This document shows positions 6,104 through 7,332 of a stretch of 7,332 bases of DNA, piece by piece. Under the pieces are notes generated by a model. It was not told the DNA's origin. It saw only the letters and a program-made list of their open reading frames with translations, and made no database searches. A program made the translations under genes and the position numbers. Origin of the DNA: an uncultured Atopobiaceae bacterium (lineage in GTDB: Bacteria > Actinomycetota > Coriobacteriia > Coriobacteriales > Atopobiaceae); NCBI GenBank assembly GCA_947581665.1, contig CANPVI010000076.1:1-7332 (forward strand), in the 5' to 3' direction. The first letter of the stretch is position 1; every line of letters starts with the position of its first letter.

Positions 6104-7332
6104 CTAGCCTTCGAGGGGGTTTTCCGCGAGCACGCCCGCTTTGAGCATCGCGCGATAGAGCTCCATGCGCTCGTCGATCGCGTCCGCCAAGCGGTGGATG
6201 GCCTCGCGGATGTTCTCGGGCGTCTCGTAGGAGAAGTTCACGCGCATCGCCGAGCGCCCGCGGCCGTCGGGATAGCAATTCGTGCCCGGCACGTAGGCCA
6301 CGCCGGCCTCGAGCGCCGTCGCGAGCATCTGCTCGGTGTCGAAGTAGGGCGGCAGCTCGATCCACAGGAAGAAGCCACCCTCGGGATTCGTCCACTTCGC
6401 CTCGGGCGGGAAGAACTCCTCGAGCGCGGCGATCATCGCATCCTTGCGCGCGCGGTACTTCTCCACGGTCTTGTCGAGCACGGCGCGCCAGTCCACATCG
6501 TGGAAGTAGTGCTCGCAAAACACCTGGTTGTAGGCCGAGACGCAGAGGCCCGCGCCCTGCAGGCAGAGGTTGAGCTTCGCGATGAGGGGCTTCGGGGTGA
6601 TCATCCACGCGATGCGCAGGCCCGGCGCGAGGGTCTTCGACACGGTACCGAGGTAGATCACGCTGTCGTCCATGGCCTTCAGGCACGCGAGCGGCTCGCC
6701 CGCGAAGCGAAGGCGCCCGTAGGGATCGTCCTCCACGATGGGCACGTCCCATTCATGGCTGAGCTCGAGGAGGCGCTTCCTACGCTCGAGGCTCATGGTC
6801 ACCCCCGCGGGGTTTTGGAAGTTCGGGATGGTATAGATGAACTTCGCCACGCCCTTGCCGAGCTCCTTCAGCTTGGCCTCGAGGAGGTCCATCCGCATGC
6901 CCTCCTCGTCGAGGTCCACGACCTCGAAGGTGGGCTCGTAGGCCGAGAACGCCTGGAGCGCGCCGAGGTAGCTCGGACCCTCGACGATCACGTGGTCGCC
7001 GGGATTGAGGAACACGCGCCCTAGAAAGTCGAGCGCCTGCTGGGATCCTGCGGTGATGAAGACCTCGTCGGGGTCCACGTGGATGTCGAAGTCGCTCACG
7101 AGCTCGCACACGGTCTCGCGCATCTCCACGCGACCGTCCGAGCCGCCGTACTGGAGCGCCTTCAAACCCTCCTCGAGGATGGCGCGCCTCGCGCACTCCG
7201 CCACCTCGTCGAGCGGAAGCGACGAGATGTCCGGCATGCCCCCGGAGAGGCCGATGACGCCGGGGCGCGAGATGGCGGCGAAGAGGTCGCGCACGGCGCT
7301 TCGCCGAAGCGATTCGAGCCGCGTGGCGTAGA
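6104..7332 (-). CDS. PLP-dependent aminotransferase, 2-aminoadipate/LysN-type (start outside window)
   Basis: Fold-type I (class I/II) aminotransferase, moving an amino group between an amino acid and a 2-oxo acid. At least 409 codons lie in the window. The frame continues past 7332: upstream of the GTG at 7294 it encodes YATRLESLRRSAVRDLF, which matches the normal N-terminus of this family, so GTG 7294 is not the real start. Counting from that GTG: GVIGLSGGMPD (12-22), TAGSQQALDFLGRVFLNPGD (81-100), GPSYLGALQAF (106-116), YTIPNFQNPAG (154-164), VEDDPYGRLRF (187-197, cofactor-binding Asp and Tyr), SKTLAPGLR (219-227, PLP lysine K220), PEGGFFLWIELP (304-315) and RVNFS (351-355, substrate carboxylate Arg). 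No membrane or signal segment is seen. Relatives use 2-aminoadipate, aromatic or branched-chain amino acids, so the substrate is open. A MocR-type regulator with an N-terminal DNA-binding domain cannot be excluded, but the N-terminal sequence fits the stand-alone enzyme better. Confidence 0.9.
   Translation of the reverse strand, partial: YATRLESLRRSAVRDLFAAISRPGVIGLSGGMPDISSLPLDEVAECARRAILEEGLKALQYGGSDGRVEMRETVCELVSDFDIHVDPDEVFITAGSQQALDFLGRVFLNPGDHVIVEGPSYLGALQAFSAYEPTFEVVDLDEEGMRMDLLEAKLKELGKGVAKFIYTIPNFQNPAGVTMSLERRKRLLELSHEWDVPIVEDDPYGRLRFAGEPLACLKAMDDSVIYLGTVSKTLAPGLRIAWMITPKPLIAKLNLCLQGAGLCVSAYNQVFCEHYFHDVDWRAVLDKTVEKYRARKDAMIAALEEFFPPEAKWTNPEGGFFLWIELPPYFDTEQMLATALEAGVAYVPGTNCYPDGRGRSAMRVNFSYETPENIREAIHRLADAIDERMELYRAMLKAGVLAENPLEG

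Noticed and set aside
5076..6752. Open frame extending the ROK kinase by more than 550 codons upstream of 5075
   Set aside because: The extension overlaps the ligase and aminotransferase in another frame and is Arg-rich and low-complexity. The ATG at 5075 has a proper ribosome-binding site and begins the ROK fold.
1..7332. Recurring CTCGAG/GAGCTC-like words throughout
   Set aside because: They follow from heavy use of CTC (Leu) and GAG (Glu) codons in the genes and show no regular spacing. No CRISPR array, insertion sequence, direct-repeat family, tRNA or rRNA gene was seen.

Overview
The window is GC-rich. Every gene I can support lies on the minus strand, so the biological reading order runs from coordinate 7332 down to 1. 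Gene content suggests a high-GC Gram-positive-type bacterium: a tRNA-Phe T-box with a transcription terminator in front of pheST, a short-chain FMN flavodoxin, a ROK sugar kinase with the zinc motif, and a two-histidine NagA. From remembered family resemblance (notably the ligase N-terminus reading SFERTFSLASG) I lean towards Actinobacteria, class Coriobacteriia. That placement is an inference and was not tested.

Region 1 (7332 to 2390) is a tightly packed five-gene unit. It holds a fold-type I aminotransferase of the 2-aminoadipate/LysN type (start outside the window), a D-Ala-D-Ala ligase-like ATP-grasp enzyme, a ROK-family sugar kinase, N-acetylglucosamine-6-phosphate deacetylase (nagA) and a flavodoxin. 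The gaps are 33, 2, 3 and 21 nt, and the unit ends in a strong intrinsic terminator. Kinase plus NagA would turn GlcNAc into glucosamine-6-phosphate, and the ligase makes the D-Ala-D-Ala end of the peptidoglycan stem. The middle of the unit therefore reads as amino-sugar use or recycling coupled to cell-wall precursor synthesis. The aminotransferase and flavodoxin have no obvious place in that pathway.

Region 2 (2459 to 2072) is the only gene-free stretch longer than 300 bases. It contains, in reading order, the terminator of region 1, a weak promoter that partly overlaps the terminator's T-run, and a complete T-box leader. The leader shows a nested Stem I, a UUC (Phe) specifier, a Stem III, the T-box core with a UGGU tRNA-end-binding bulge, and mutually exclusive antiterminator and terminator hairpins.

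Region 3 (2071 to 1) is pheS followed by the first 317 codons of pheT, the two subunits of phenylalanyl-tRNA synthetase. The leader would raise their expression when uncharged tRNA-Phe accumulates.

Most of the window is ordinary core metabolism. The point most worth a second look is the ligase: two metal-ligand positions (Glu to Asp, Asn to Lys) and the catalytic-loop tyrosine are changed. I see no mobile element, CRISPR array, tRNA or rRNA gene.
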